This document shows positions 11,112-21,598 of a DNA stretch of 64,000 nucleotides, piece after piece. The notes under the pieces were generated by a model. That model ran no database searches and was not told the origin of the DNA. It saw only the letters and a list, made by a program, of their open reading frames with translations. The DNA comes from Tausonia pullulans. Lineage: Eukaryota; Basidiomycota; Tremellomycetes; Cystofilobasidiales; Mrakiaceae. The stretch lies in the NCBI GenBank assembly GCA_951802195.1, contig OX637627.1, positions 1,054,001-1,118,000 of the forward strand, written 5' to 3'. Made by a program: the position numbers and the translations under genes. The stretch's first letter is position 1, and every line of letters starts with the position of its first letter.

Positions 11112-11591
11112 TGTAAGGATTGGCCCAAGGGTTCAGAGCTAAGGATGACGGAGGATAGGGGGCGTAGGTTGAGTAGTAGACTGAAGTGATGGCAGTAACA
11201 CAGGCTCGCTTCGAGGTCTTGGGCAGGTCCTTCGAATCCAAATGGTAGTCAGAGTGCAGAACAAAAGGTACGATGAACTAAGCGTCTTATGGGCCAAGGG
11301 TAAGAAAACAAAGAGGGTGGGACAGTGTGGCTGAAGAGAGGCTAAGAATATGGAAGCCGAGCAATTAAGGGCGATGCTTCACAGACGAGGAGCCGAGGTG
11401 GCGGGTCCGCGAGATTCTGCAACCACATAAGCGCAGAGCCTATGTGGTGAACCCGTAAGATCCTGACAGGAGCCCGGCTAAGGCCCGAACTCCTGAGAGG
11501 GCGAATGACTTGAGGCCTGGGTGTTATGGCGACGAGGACGGTGAGAAGGGCGACGGATAGTACGGCGCGCTGGCTTGGGAAGGTCAGGATG
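11112..11591 (-). mobile_element. Gypsy LTR (11112-11468) with adjoining element tail
   Basis: A 357-bp LTR in minus orientation begins TGTAAGGATTGGCCC and ends AGATCCTGACA. It is followed directly by the gypsy pol-end/polypurine tail (AGCCCGGCTAAGGCCCG), the same order as the 3' end of the whole element. So it reads as the 3' end of an older gypsy copy, broken, and interrupted at 11592 by the next gypsy LTR. Its base differences from the other LTRs put it older than the copies in the mirror arms. Confidence 0.75.
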
Positions 11592-14500
11592 TGTTAGGAT
11601 TGGCCCAAGGGTCAAGGGCGGAGGAGGATGGGTGAGGGGAGGGGCGTCGATGGAACAGTAGACTGAAGAGCTGGTAGTGACACAGGCTCGCTTGGGGTCT
11701 TGGGCAGGTTTATCGTATCCAAATGATAGTCAGAGTGTAGAACAAAGGGTACGATGAACTAAGCGTCTTATGGACTAAAGGGAAATAAACAAAGAGTGTG
11801 GGACAGTGTGGCTGAAGAGTGACCGAAGGTGCGGGAGCCAAGTAAGTAAGGGGGATCGATGTACGCAAGCGCGGAGCCAAGGTGGCGGGTCCGCGAGAAC
11901 CTGACAGCAACATAGGCGCGGAGCCCATGTGATAAATCTGTGAGATCCTGACAGGAGCCCGCGGCTAAGGCCCGAACTCCTGAGAGGGCGAATGACTTGA
12001 GGCCTAGGTGTTATGGCGACGAGGACGGTGAGAAGGGCGACGGATAGTACGGCGCGATGGCTTGGGAAGATCAGGATGGGCGCGGTGGAAGGCTTTGAGG
12101 AGGCGGAGATGAGCAACGTTGTCAGGATCTAGCGGACTGGCTACCTCGACCCTGCGCCTGGCCAACGCGGCGCCAATAGCCTTTCCCTTGCTTGATCAGC
12201 ATTCCCATTCCTTTATCCCTTTGTTGCCTCATCTGTCCCACACTCTTTGATTTCTAAACTTTCTCATCACTTCCTTATTCTCATCACTCCCTTGTTCTCA
12301 CCACTCGTCCATAAAACGCTCATTTCATCGTAGATTTTGTTCTGCACTCTGACTATCATTTGGACCCGACAAACTTGCCCAAGACCCTTCAGCGAGCCCG
12401 TGTCACGTCCGCCACTTCAGTTCCATCTCATCACCCACCTCCGCTCTCAGTACACTTCATCGCCAACGTTCCCCTCCTCGCCCAACCTCCTCTGCCATTG
12501 ACCCTTTGTCAGGATCTTACGGGTTCACCATATAGGCTCCGCGCTTATGTGGCTGCAGAATCTCGCGGACCCGCCACCTCGGCTCCTCGACTTTGTAGCA
12601 TCGCCCTTAATTGCTCAGCTTCCATATTCTTAGCCTCTCTTCAGCCACACTGTCCCACTCTCTTTGTTTCTTACCCTTGGCCCATAAGACGCTTAGTTCA
12701 TCGTACCTTTTGTTCTGCACTCTGACTACCATTTGGATTCGATAAACCTGCCCAAGACCCCCAAGCGAGCCTGTGTCACTATCAGCCCTTCAGTCTACGG
12801 TTCCATCTACGCCCCTCCTCCCACTCATCATCCTCCGCCGTGAACCTTGGGCCAATCCTAACAAACGTGATCGTACGGCTCCCATGTGTCCTCCTCGTCG
12901 CGATAGCCTTGCCAGTGAACGAGGTAGAAGTGATTGCCGTCGCGGACGTCCATCTTGATGATGCGTTCGACGACGTACAGCTCTGGGTCGGCGGCGTTGA
13001 CTGGCGGTACGGCAGGCTGGTGTTGACCGGGATGTCCGGGGGCGTGTGGCAAGAGAAGCGAGGCGTGGAAAACAGGATGGACCGGGACTGTGGGAGGCAA
13101 GTCGAGCTCGAAGGAGACGTCCGAGAGTACACGGAGGATCCGGAAGGGGCCGAGGTGTTTGACATCGAGTTTGAGCGAGGGCCGATCGGTAGTAATGTTG
13201 CGACGATTGAGCCAGACGAGATCGCCGGTCTTGAAGATCGGAGGGGGAGGATCCTTGCCGTCTTCCCCTGGAAAGGTGGTAGGACGACGGGATTGATCAG
13301 CGAAGGTCTTGTAAGAGCGTTGGGCAGCGAGGATGTGTTCTCGGATCTCGATATGAAGAGCGCGAAGCTTGGCAACGGTGGCATCGGCGGCGGGATTGTG
13401 CGAGGTGGAGGCGGCGAGGAGGTCAGATGACGAGAGAGGGTGGTAACCGTGGTTGGCGAAGAAAGGCGTGTGCTGGGTGGCGACCGCTAGCGAGTTGTTG
13501 AGAGCGAACTCGCAGGAGGGGAGGAGCGAGACCCAGTCGTCTTGATGGTGGTTGCAGAAGATCCGAAGGAAGGTCTCGACGACGGCGTTAGCACGCTCGG
13601 TTTGGCCATTGGCCGCGGGGTGAAAGGCGGTAGTGAAATGAGGGGCGGTGCCGATGAGAGAGAGGAAAGATCTCCAGAAGGAAGAGGTGAAGGTCGATCC
13701 GCGATCCGAGGTGATGTCTGTCTGAAAACCGTGGTGCCGGACGACGTGGTCGAGGTACATCCGAGCGAGCTCGGGAGCTGCGAAGCCGGCTTCGCAATAC
13801 GGGACAAGACGAACCATCTTGGTGAATCGATCGATGAAGACTTGAATGCAGTCGAGGCCGTCGGAGGTCGGGAGCTTGACGATGCCGTCCATGGAGATCA
13901 TCGTCCAAGGGCGTGTCGGTGGCGGGAGCGGTTGGAGGAGGCCGAAGGGTGCGCGCCGATTTGTCTTGTTGCGGACACAAAGGTCGCAGCCGGAGGTGTA
14001 GGTTTGGACGAATGTATTGTCGGAGGGGAAAGTGAACGAGCGTCGAAGGAGGTCGTGAGTCTTGCGAGCGCCAAGGTGCCCAGCGAGCCGAGGCTCGTGG
14101 CAGGCGCGGACGAGGTCGAGGCGTAGCTGGTGGTCGTTCGGAACGAGGACGAGGCCGCGCGAGAGAAGGAGGTCTGTAGTGTGGAGCGAGAGATCCAGGA
14201 GAGCCTTGACATCGTCGGAAGAGCGAGGGCGATCCGGGTGACGGAGGAGGTAAATGAGGGGGGCGAGTGACGGGTCGACGAGTTGTGCGGTGAGAAGACG
14301 AGGAAGGAGCGTGGGGCGAGGATCGAGGTCGGGAATGGGATCCGGAGGTTCCGAGTCAATGGGTTCGAAGAGCGCCGGGATGTCGCCAATCATATCGAGG
14401 GGAGCTTGATCGAGGGGAGCGGCGGCGGCCGAGGGATGGGATCTGAGGTTGGCGGCGATGATGTACTGGTCGGGTTTGAGAAGGCGCCTAGGTGTCTGGT

Positions 14501-15318
14501 CCGAAGGGCGACTCCCCTCCGAAAGATCCTGTCGCCTCGACAGGGCATCGGCGACGGTATTGCGTCCTCCAGGGCGATAGAAAACGACAAAGCTGAAACC
14601 AGAGAGAAACTCGGCCCAGCGGGACTCACGGCGGGAGAGGGCTTTGGAGGTGGTAAAGTACTGGAGCGACTCGTGATCGGTGTAGATGGTAAGAGGCGAA
14701 GGGTGCCCTTCGCAGTAATGGCGCCACTCCTTGAGGCACTCGATGATCGCCAGCATTTCCTTGTCGTGGATCTCGTAGTTGAGTTCGGCCGGGTTGAGCT
14801 TGCGCGAGTAGAAGGCGATCGGGCGGAGTGACGAGCGCGGAGCGACGGCGCGTTGCGAGAGAACGCCGGCAACGGCGAAGTCGGATGAGTCCGTCTCGAG
14901 GGCGAGGGGAAGCGCGGGGTCGAAGACGGTGAGGACGGCGGACGAGGTGAACTTGGACTTGAGGGTCTCGAAAGCGGCGAGTTGATCCGGCCCGAAGTGG
15001 AAGGGGACACCTTTCTTGAGGAGGGACGTAATGGGGGCGACGACTTTTGAGAACCGGTGGACGAAACGGCGGTAGAAGTTGGCGAATCCGAGGAAGGACT
15101 GGATGTGTCTGACCGAAGTGGGTGCCGGCCAGTCTGTAACAGCTGAGATCTTGGAGGGATCCATCTTGATGCCTTGAGCGCCGACGATGTAGCCGAGGAA
15201 ATCGACCTCGTTCTGGTGGAAGGCGTACTTCTCCGGCTTGACCCAGAGGCGCGCTGCAAGGAGGCGCTCGAGGACAGTGGCAACGTGTTGGCGATGTGTG
15301 TCGAGGGTGGGGGAAAAT
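11592..15318 (-). mobile_element. Ty3/gypsy element, 3' portion, broken (left arm copy)
   Basis: A minus-strand gypsy copy is present from its 3' LTR (11592-11953, 362 bp, TGTTAGG...CCTGACA) through the pol end to the reverse-transcriptase region. Recognisable parts are the end of RT and RNase H (LETDSSDFAVAGVLSQ, YTDHESLQYFTTSKAL), the integrase zinc-binding region (SGCDLCVRNK), the integrase core (FIDRFTKMVRLVPYCEAGF, DITSDRGSTFTSSFWRS) and the C-terminal chromodomain (ELYVVERIIKMDVRDG). It is broken, with at least two insertions: a compound LTR at 12120-12863 and a copia element whose LTR starts at 15319. It is close to, but distinguishable from, the whole element at 23953-30121. Confidence 0.88.
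12120..12863 (+). mobile_element. Compound double LTR flanked by a 5-bp duplication
   Basis: Two different gypsy-type LTRs lie directly head to tail inside the gypsy pol end: a type-2 LTR (12120-12506, starting TGTCAGGATCTAGCGG) and a type-1 LTR (12507-12863, ending AATCCTAACA). The pair is flanked by one direct 5-bp repeat, AACGT (12115-12119 and 12864-12868), which in the whole element is a single site. This points to one insertion event whose product is a hybrid of two LTR subfamilies. Confidence 0.8.
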
Positions 15319-17665
15319 TGTTGAAGATTGTGGCTGTGGAGGCTGTGGTGGCTGTGGTGGCTTTGGTGGTGGCGCCGTGAGAGCGCTGCGCGGAGTGCCA
15401 AAGCTGCGGAGTGCCGCGCACAGCTTTTGAATATTCCTTGCCGCCGCATAGCTACACTATTTAAGCTCACTTCTTCTCTCCTGGCAGTGGACCTTCACTT
15501 GTTCTGAAGGTTCTCTACCAGGTTCGTACCTTTCGTAGCCACTGCCTATGGACACACTTGTTCTGAAGGTTCTCTACCAGACCCTCTCTCTCGTTGGCAG
15601 GCTAATCGCAACACGTTATCAGCACCACTTGCACATCACGCGACACTACCGCCATGTCGTCGCCATTCGTGTCAGGATCTTACGGGTTCACCATATAGGC
15701 TCCGCGCTTATGTGGCTGCAGAATCTCGCGGACCCGCCACCTCGGCTTCTCGACTTTGTAGCATCGCCCTTAATTGCTCAGCTTCCATATTCTTAGCCTC
15801 TCTTCAGCCACACTGTCCCACTCTCTTTGTTTCTTACCCTTGGCCCATAAGACGCTTAGTTCATCGTACCTTTTGTTCTGCACTCTGACTACCATTTGGA
15901 TTCGATAAACCTGCCCAAGACCCCCAAGCGAGCCTGTGTCACTATCAGCCCTTCAGTCTACGGTTCCATCTACGCCCCTCCTCCCACTCATCATCCTCCG
16001 CCGTGAACCTTGGGCCAATCCTAACAATTCGCCACCGAGAAGCACCTCCGACTCTTCAAGCTCGACAAGCTCGATGGATCCAACTACCCCACCTGGTCCA
16101 TCCGCATGCAGATCGCGCTCTCGGAGTGCAAGTGCAAGTCCCTCGTCTTGGGCACAGAGACGAGGCCAGTCGCCACTGCAGAAGACGCAGCAGGCTCCCT
16201 CGCCGCCTCGACATGGGACGAGAGGAACGAGTTCGCTCTCCACCGCATCCAGATGGCAGTCTCGGACGGGAACCTCCTAAGGATCGCCGCGTGCGAGACA
16301 GCAAAGGAGGCATGGGATATCCTCAAGACTAGCCACAAGGTCGAAGGCACGGCAGGGAAGCTCATCGTGCAGAAGAAGCTGAGGGACCTGCGGATGGACG
16401 AAGGCTCGTCAGCGCAGGCCTACATCGAGGAGTTCGAGACCCTAGTCGCAGAGGCAGAGTCTCTCAACATGGACGTCATCAAGAACCCCGAACAGCTCGC
16501 CCTCCAGTTCCTCTCTGGCCTTCCCCCATCCCTCGAGACGTTCGCAGACGTCGTCTCCCTCCAGTACCAGGAATCCGAGAAGGTGCTCACACCGAAGCTC
16601 GTCACCACCTCGCTCCTCTCCCACATCCGCACCAAGTCCTCTCGATCTGGCGGCAGTCACTCCACCGAGGACTCGGCCCTCAAGGTCGACAAGGCGACGG
16701 CAGTCTGCCACGCGTGCGGGAAGAAGGGGCACTTCAAGGCAGAGTGCTACAGCATGGTCGGCAAGCCGAAGGATCACCAAGGGAAGGGAGGCAGAAGGGA
16801 TAGGAGGAGGGAACACGGGAGAAGGAAGGAGGAGGGAGGAAGGAATGCCAGCAAGGCATCCAGCAACGCTTGGAACGCTTCGGACGCCTGGGGACTCTTG
16901 GCCGGCGAGCCATTGCCCCAGCACCGGGCGGCCGGTGGTCACTCTCAGAGTGGAGCAAGAGCCAGACCCACCCAGTCGGCCCACTCTGTCGCCACCAACA
17001 CCAACAAGACGCCGTGGATCGCAGACACCGGTTGCAGCAACCACATCACCAGCAATCGCGCGGATCTCGTCGACTTTGAGCCCTTCGTCACTGCCATCAG
17101 GGTAGCAGACAAACAGACGGTCAACACCGTCGGCAGGGGCCACATGCACGTCACCGCCAGAATCAACGGCAACGAGCTCGCCTACCGGATCTCCAACGTC
17201 TACTACATCCCCCACTTTGCCAACCTGCTCTCCGTCGGCCAGCTCACCAAGCGTGGCGCCGAGGTCGTCTTCAGGGGGGACCACTGTGAGTTCAGGAAGG
17301 GTGGGAAGACGTTCATGAAGGGAGTCAGCTGGGGAAGGAATCTCTGGAAGCTCGACATCCACACCGCAGGACGCGCCGCAGGACGCACCAAGATGGGCGA
17401 CACTGCCGCCGCATACAAGCTCGACGAGAAGGAGCAGGCCGCGATCCTCCACCGTAGACTCGGCCACGCCTCGCCGACGGCCATGAAATGCCTGGCCAAG
17501 GATCACCTTCTGCCCGACGTCAGCGAGGACGAAATCCAGCAGTTTGCCAAACAAGTCTGCGTACCTTGTCTCCAAGGGAAGCAGCACCGGTCTCCCTTCC
17601 CAACCTCCACCACCAAGGCCAAGCAGGTCCTCGACCTCGGCCACTCTGACCTCCAAGGACCCATG
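15319..17665 (+). mobile_element. Ty1/copia element, 5' portion, broken (left arm copy)
   Basis: A copia LTR (15319-15613, 295 bp, TGTTGAAGATTG...ATCGCAACA) sits inside the gypsy reverse-transcriptase region. It is followed by a short leader and the coding region starting at ATG 15654. Parts seen are the gag-like N-terminal region, a CCHC zinc knuckle (CHACGKKGHFKAEC), the aspartic protease motif (WIADTGCSNH) and the integrase zinc region (HRRLGHASPTAMKC, CVPCLQGK). The copy is broken, with two interruptions: a solo gypsy LTR near its start (15670-16026) and a second copia in opposite orientation from 17666. Confidence 0.88.
15670..16026 (+). mobile_element. Solo gypsy LTR with 5-bp target duplication (left arm)
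   Basis: A 357-bp type-1 LTR (TGTCAGGATCTTACGGG to GCCAATCCTAACA) lies just after the copia start codon. It is flanked by the direct repeat ATTCG (15665-15669 and 16027-16031), which in uninterrupted copia copies occurs once. No internal region is present, so this is a solo LTR left after LTR-LTR recombination. Confidence 0.88.
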
Positions 17666-17853
17666 TGTTGCGATTAGCCTGCCAACGAGAGAGAGGGTCT
17701 GGTAGAGAACCTTCAGAACAAGTGATATAGGCAGTGGCTATGTAAGGAAAGGTACGAACCTGGTAGAGAACCTTCAGAACAAGTGAAGGTTCACTGCCAG
17801 GAGAGAAGAAGCGTGGGCTTAAATAGTCTAGCTATGTGGCGAGAAATATTCTG

Positions 17854-17946
17854 ACGCGGGTCTGGCACTCCGCGGGTCCAACAGTGCACGGGTCGGCACG
17901 ACGCGGGTCCAGTGCTACGCGGGTCCAGCACTACACGGGTCCGGCG
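17854..17946 (+). repeat. GC-rich minisatellite inside copia LTR
   Basis: About six degenerate 14-17-bp units with the core CGCGGGTCC or CACGGGTCC follow each other in the LTR at 17666-17991. The LTRs at 21326 and 23464 hold only about two such units, so repeat number explains much of the length difference (326 versus 273 bp). Confidence 0.75.
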
Positions 17947-20201
17947 CCCCCGCGCGGCGCTCTCACGGCGCCACCACCACAATTTCCAACACTCCCACTC
18001 GACGTGACGAGCGCAGCGCCGAGCCCTTCCTCCGCACTGTCCAGCCCAACCCCGAGCCCACCTCTGAATCTCTCCAGCTTCTCCCAGCCCAAAGGCTTGG
18101 TGAGAATGTCTGCGAGCATCGAGTCCGTCGGGCAGTAGCGGAGCGAGATGGTGCCTGACTGGTGGAGTTCGCGTCCGTACTTGTACGCGACGTCGATGTG
18201 CTTTGTCCGTTCCGAGTGGTTGCCGTTCTTCGTCGTCTCGATCGCCCCTTGGTTGTCGACGTGGACGGGGATCGGGTCGTCGACGATGTAGCCGATCTGC
18301 TGCAGGAGCTTGGAGACCCAGACAACGTTTTGACAGGCCTGAGACAAAGCGACGTACTCTGACTCGTGCGAGGACCTGCTGATTGCCTTCTGCCTGCGAC
18401 TGACCCACACGACGGTGCTGCCATAGACCTTGATGGCGAATCCAGTCGTGGAGCGGCGCGTTTCGTGGTCGCCTGCGTAGTCCGAGTCGGTCCAAACCTC
18501 GACGAGCGGCGAGTCGGGATGTCCTCCCAGCGTGAGTCCGTGGGAGCGGGTGCGAGCGACATAGCGCAGGATGCGCTTGACGGCTGCCCAATGGATGGCC
18601 TTGGGGTCGTGGCTGAACCGGCTGACGACTCCCACTGAATAGGCCAGGTCTGGACGTGTGCAGACCATGAGGTACATGAGGGAGCCGACTGCTTGGAGGT
18701 ACATCGACCTGTCTGCTCCCCGCATGTCCTCGGACGTGGACCCCTCGCTGATGGCAAGCTGCTTGTGCTCGTCCATGGGCGTCCGTGCTGGCTTGGCGAT
18801 GCTGAGACCGAACCGCTCGAGGACATCGTCCGCGTAGCGTCGCTGGGTCAGCGTGATGGTCTTCCTGACTCTGTCCCGCTTGACCTCCATCCCTAGCATC
18901 ATCCCTCCGTCCAGCTGTCCTCGTTCGTCAATGACGAACTCCTCCTTGATCGCCTCCATGATCTCCTCGATATCATCCTTGCTCCCAGCAATCGCAAAGT
19001 CATCCACGTACTGGACAAGGAGGCGCCGTCGGCCGTCCTTCCACCCGACGTACAGGCAGTGGTCTGCCTCGATGTGGTGGAGATCGATGGTGTCGAAGAA
19101 CTTGCTGGACCGGAGGTAGAAGGCGAGAGAGGCTTGCTTGAGGCCGTAGAGGGCCTTGAGGAGGTGAGCGACGAGCTTTTGCCCGCTCCTCTCCCCCTTC
19201 ATCTCGTACCCTTCCGGCTGGTCCATGTAGACCGTCTCGACGAGGGGTGCGGTGAGGAACGCAGTCTTGAAGTCGCCCTGGAGGAGGTCGAGATCGTCGG
19301 TGGCGGCGATGGCGAAGAAGATGCGGAGGGTGTTCATGCGGGAGACGGGTGCGTACGTCTCCTCGTAGTCGATGCCTTCCCTCTGTGAGTATCCCTTGGC
19401 TACCCATCTGGCCTTGAACTTGACGACCTGGCCGTCGTTGTCCTTCTTCAGCGCGTAGACCCATCTGCCGCCCACCGACTTCCTGTCCGGCGGGGCGTCG
19501 ACGAGCTCCCAGACTCCGTTCGATTCCATCGACTCCATCTCGTCGTCCATGGCTGCCTTCCAGTACTCGGCGTGAGGGCTCTCGAGCGCGTCGTGGAAGG
19601 TCTTGGGGACTGTCGGTGGAGGGAGAGTGGGGAGAGGTCGTGGAGGGTGGTGATACGGCTTGGCAAGAGGCACGTACCCTGCAAACTCCTCGTAGGTAGA
19701 GGGCTGGTCCTCGACGGTGTGATGGGATGATGCTTGATGCTGGGGGAGTTTCCAATACTCTGCAGGTGGCTGCCTGCTGCGCTGCGGCCTCCCACTGGAC
19801 GCTGGAGGTGCGACATCTTGTTCCCGCTGCCTCGGTTCCGCTGGCGCCGGTGCCATGTCGGAGGGAGCTTCGTGCTCCTGCTCCTCCTGCGAGCTGTGCT
19901 CCTGTGGCGTCTTGTCATCTCCTCCTGTCTTCTCGCCTTCCCGCTTGTCCTCCCCCTTGTCGTCGACAACTGCCAGCGGCAGCTCTGCCTCCCCGGGCCC
20001 GTTCGATCTCTCGTCGAACGTGACGTTGCGGGAGAAGAGGATCCTCCTGTTCGGGTCTCCATAGACCTGGAGCCGATACGCCTTCTTGCCCTCGTCCTCC
20101 CCGTACCCGAGGAAGATGCACTTGATCGTCTTGGACTGATGCTTCTTGTGCGTTCTGTCGTGGGCGTACGCGATCGATCCGAATATGCGGAGGTGTGCAA
20201 G

Positions 20202-20401
20202 NNNNNNNNNNNNNNNNNNNNNNNNNNNNNNNNNNNNNNNNNNNNNNNNNNNNNNNNNNNNNNNNNNNNNNNNNNNNNNNNNNNNNNNNNNNNNNNNNNN
20301 NNNNNNNNNNNNNNNNNNNNNNNNNNNNNNNNNNNNNNNNNNNNNNNNNNNNNNNNNNNNNNNNNNNNNNNNNNNNNNNNNNNNNNNNNNNNNNNNNNNN
20401 N
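20202..20401. other. Assembly gap (200 N)
   Basis: Exactly 200 N residues, a usual placeholder length, so the true size of the missing DNA is unknown. It falls in the copia protease/integrase region, a sequence repeated several times nearby. That is where a short-read assembly would be expected to fail. Confidence 0.97.
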
Positions 20402-21325
20402 AGAGTCCCCAGGCGTCCGAAGCGTTCCAAGCGTTGCTGGATGCCTTGCTGGCATTCCTTCCTCCCTCCTCCTTCCTTCTCCCGTGTTCCCTCCTCCTAT
20501 CCCTTCTGCCTCCCTTCCCTTGGTGATCCTTCGGCTTGCCGACCATGCTGTAGCACTCTGCCTTGAAGTGCCCCTTCTTCCCGCACGCGTGGCAGACTGC
20601 CGTCGCCTTGTCGACCTTGAGGGCCGAGTCCTCGGTGGAGTGACTGCCGCCAGATCGAGAGGACTTGGTGCGGATGTGGGAGAGGAGCGAGGTGGTGACG
20701 AGCTTCGGTGTGAGCACCTTCTCGGATTCCTGGTACTGGAGGGAGACGACGTCTGCGAACGTCTCGAGGGATGGGGGAAGGCCAGAGAGGAACTGGAGGG
20801 CGAGCTGTTCGGGGTTCTTGATGACGTCCATGTTGAGAGACTCTGCCTCTGCGACTAGGGTCTCGAACTCCTCGATGTAGGCCTGCGCTGACGAGCCTTC
20901 GTCCATCCGCAGGTCCCTCAGCTTCTTCTGCACGATGAGCTTTCCTGCCGTGCCTTCGACCTTGTGGCTAGTCTTGAGGATATCCCATGCCTCCTTTGCT
21001 GTCTCGCACGCGGCGATCCTTAGGAGGTTCCCGTCCGAGACTGCCATCTGGATGCGGTGGAGAGCGAACTCGTTCCTCTCGTCCCATGTCGAGGCGGCGA
21101 GGGAGCCTGCTGCGTCTTCTGCAGTGGCGACTGGCCTCGTCTCTGTGCCCAAGACGAGGGACTTGCACTTGCACTCCGAGAGCGCGATCTGCATGCGGAT
21201 GGACCAGGTGGAGTAGTTGGATCCATCGAGCTTGTCGAGCTTGAAGAGTCGGAGGTGCTTCTCGGTGGCGAATGGCGACGACATGTCGGTAGTGTAGCGT
21301 GTTGTTGCAAGTGGTGCTGATAACG

Positions 21326-21598
21326 TGTTGCGATTAGCCTGCCAACGAGAGAGAGGGTCTGGTAGAGAACCTTCAGAACAAGTGATATAGGCAGTGGCTA
21401 TGTAAGGAAAGGTACGAACCTGGTAGAGGACCTTCAGAACAAGTGAAGGTCAATTGCCAGGGGAGAAAATGTGGGCTTAAATAGTTTAGCTATGTGGCAA
21501 AGAAAAGGAGGCGTGTCTGTCACCTCGCGGGTCCGATACCTCACGGGTCCAGCGCCCCGCGCGGCGCTCTCACGGCGCCACCACCACAATTTCCAACA
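21326..21598 (-). repeat. Copia LTR (first of three in tandem array)
   Basis: A 273-bp LTR beginning TGTTGCGATTAGCC and ending TTTCCAACA on the plus strand, in minus-element orientation. It is shared by the copia element to its left and the tandem unit to its right, and matches 23464-23736 in length and wherever compared. Confidence 0.88.

Larger units (their letters stand above)
11592..17628. repeat. Left arm of 6-kb inverted repeat
   Basis: Every boundary in this arm mirrors one in 30122-36158, with the two coordinates always summing to 47750 (for example LTR ends 11592/36158, 12863/34887, 15319/32431, 15670/32080). Long frames in the two arms translate identically, and non-coding stretches compared by eye were the same. 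The arm is 6037 bp and contains a gypsy part, a compound LTR, a copia part and a solo LTR. Before the chromovirus insertion at 23953 the match would have reached about 17665. Confidence 0.9.
17666..21598 (-). mobile_element. Ty1/copia element with both LTRs, crossed by an assembly gap
   Basis: A minus-strand copia element lies between LTRs at 17666-17991 (3') and 21326-21598 (5'). The coding region starts at ATG 21284. Left to right on its own strand the parts are: gag-like region, CCHC knuckle, a block of N at 20202-20401, then the end of integrase (LAHLRIFGSIAYAHDRTHKK), RT (KARWVAKGYSQREGIDYEET, LQGDFKTAFLTAPLVETVYM, LLVQYVDDFAIAGSKDD) and RNase H (WTDSDYAGDHETRRSTTGFA, HESEYVALSQACQNVVWV, DILTKPLGWEKLERFRGGL). 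A purine-rich tract precedes the 3' LTR. Whether it is whole cannot be judged because of the gap. The two LTRs differ in length, mainly in a GC-rich minisatellite, so it is not brand-new or has recombined. Confidence 0.85.

Noticed and set aside
13542-14831. Glu/Gly/Val-rich plus frames in the left gypsy copy
   Set aside because: They are antisense to integrase and RNase H coding, and mirrored shadows occur in the right arm.
16442-17656. 404-residue minus frame across the left-arm copia
   Set aside because: It is antisense to the copia gag/protease region; the same shadow recurs in every copia copy.
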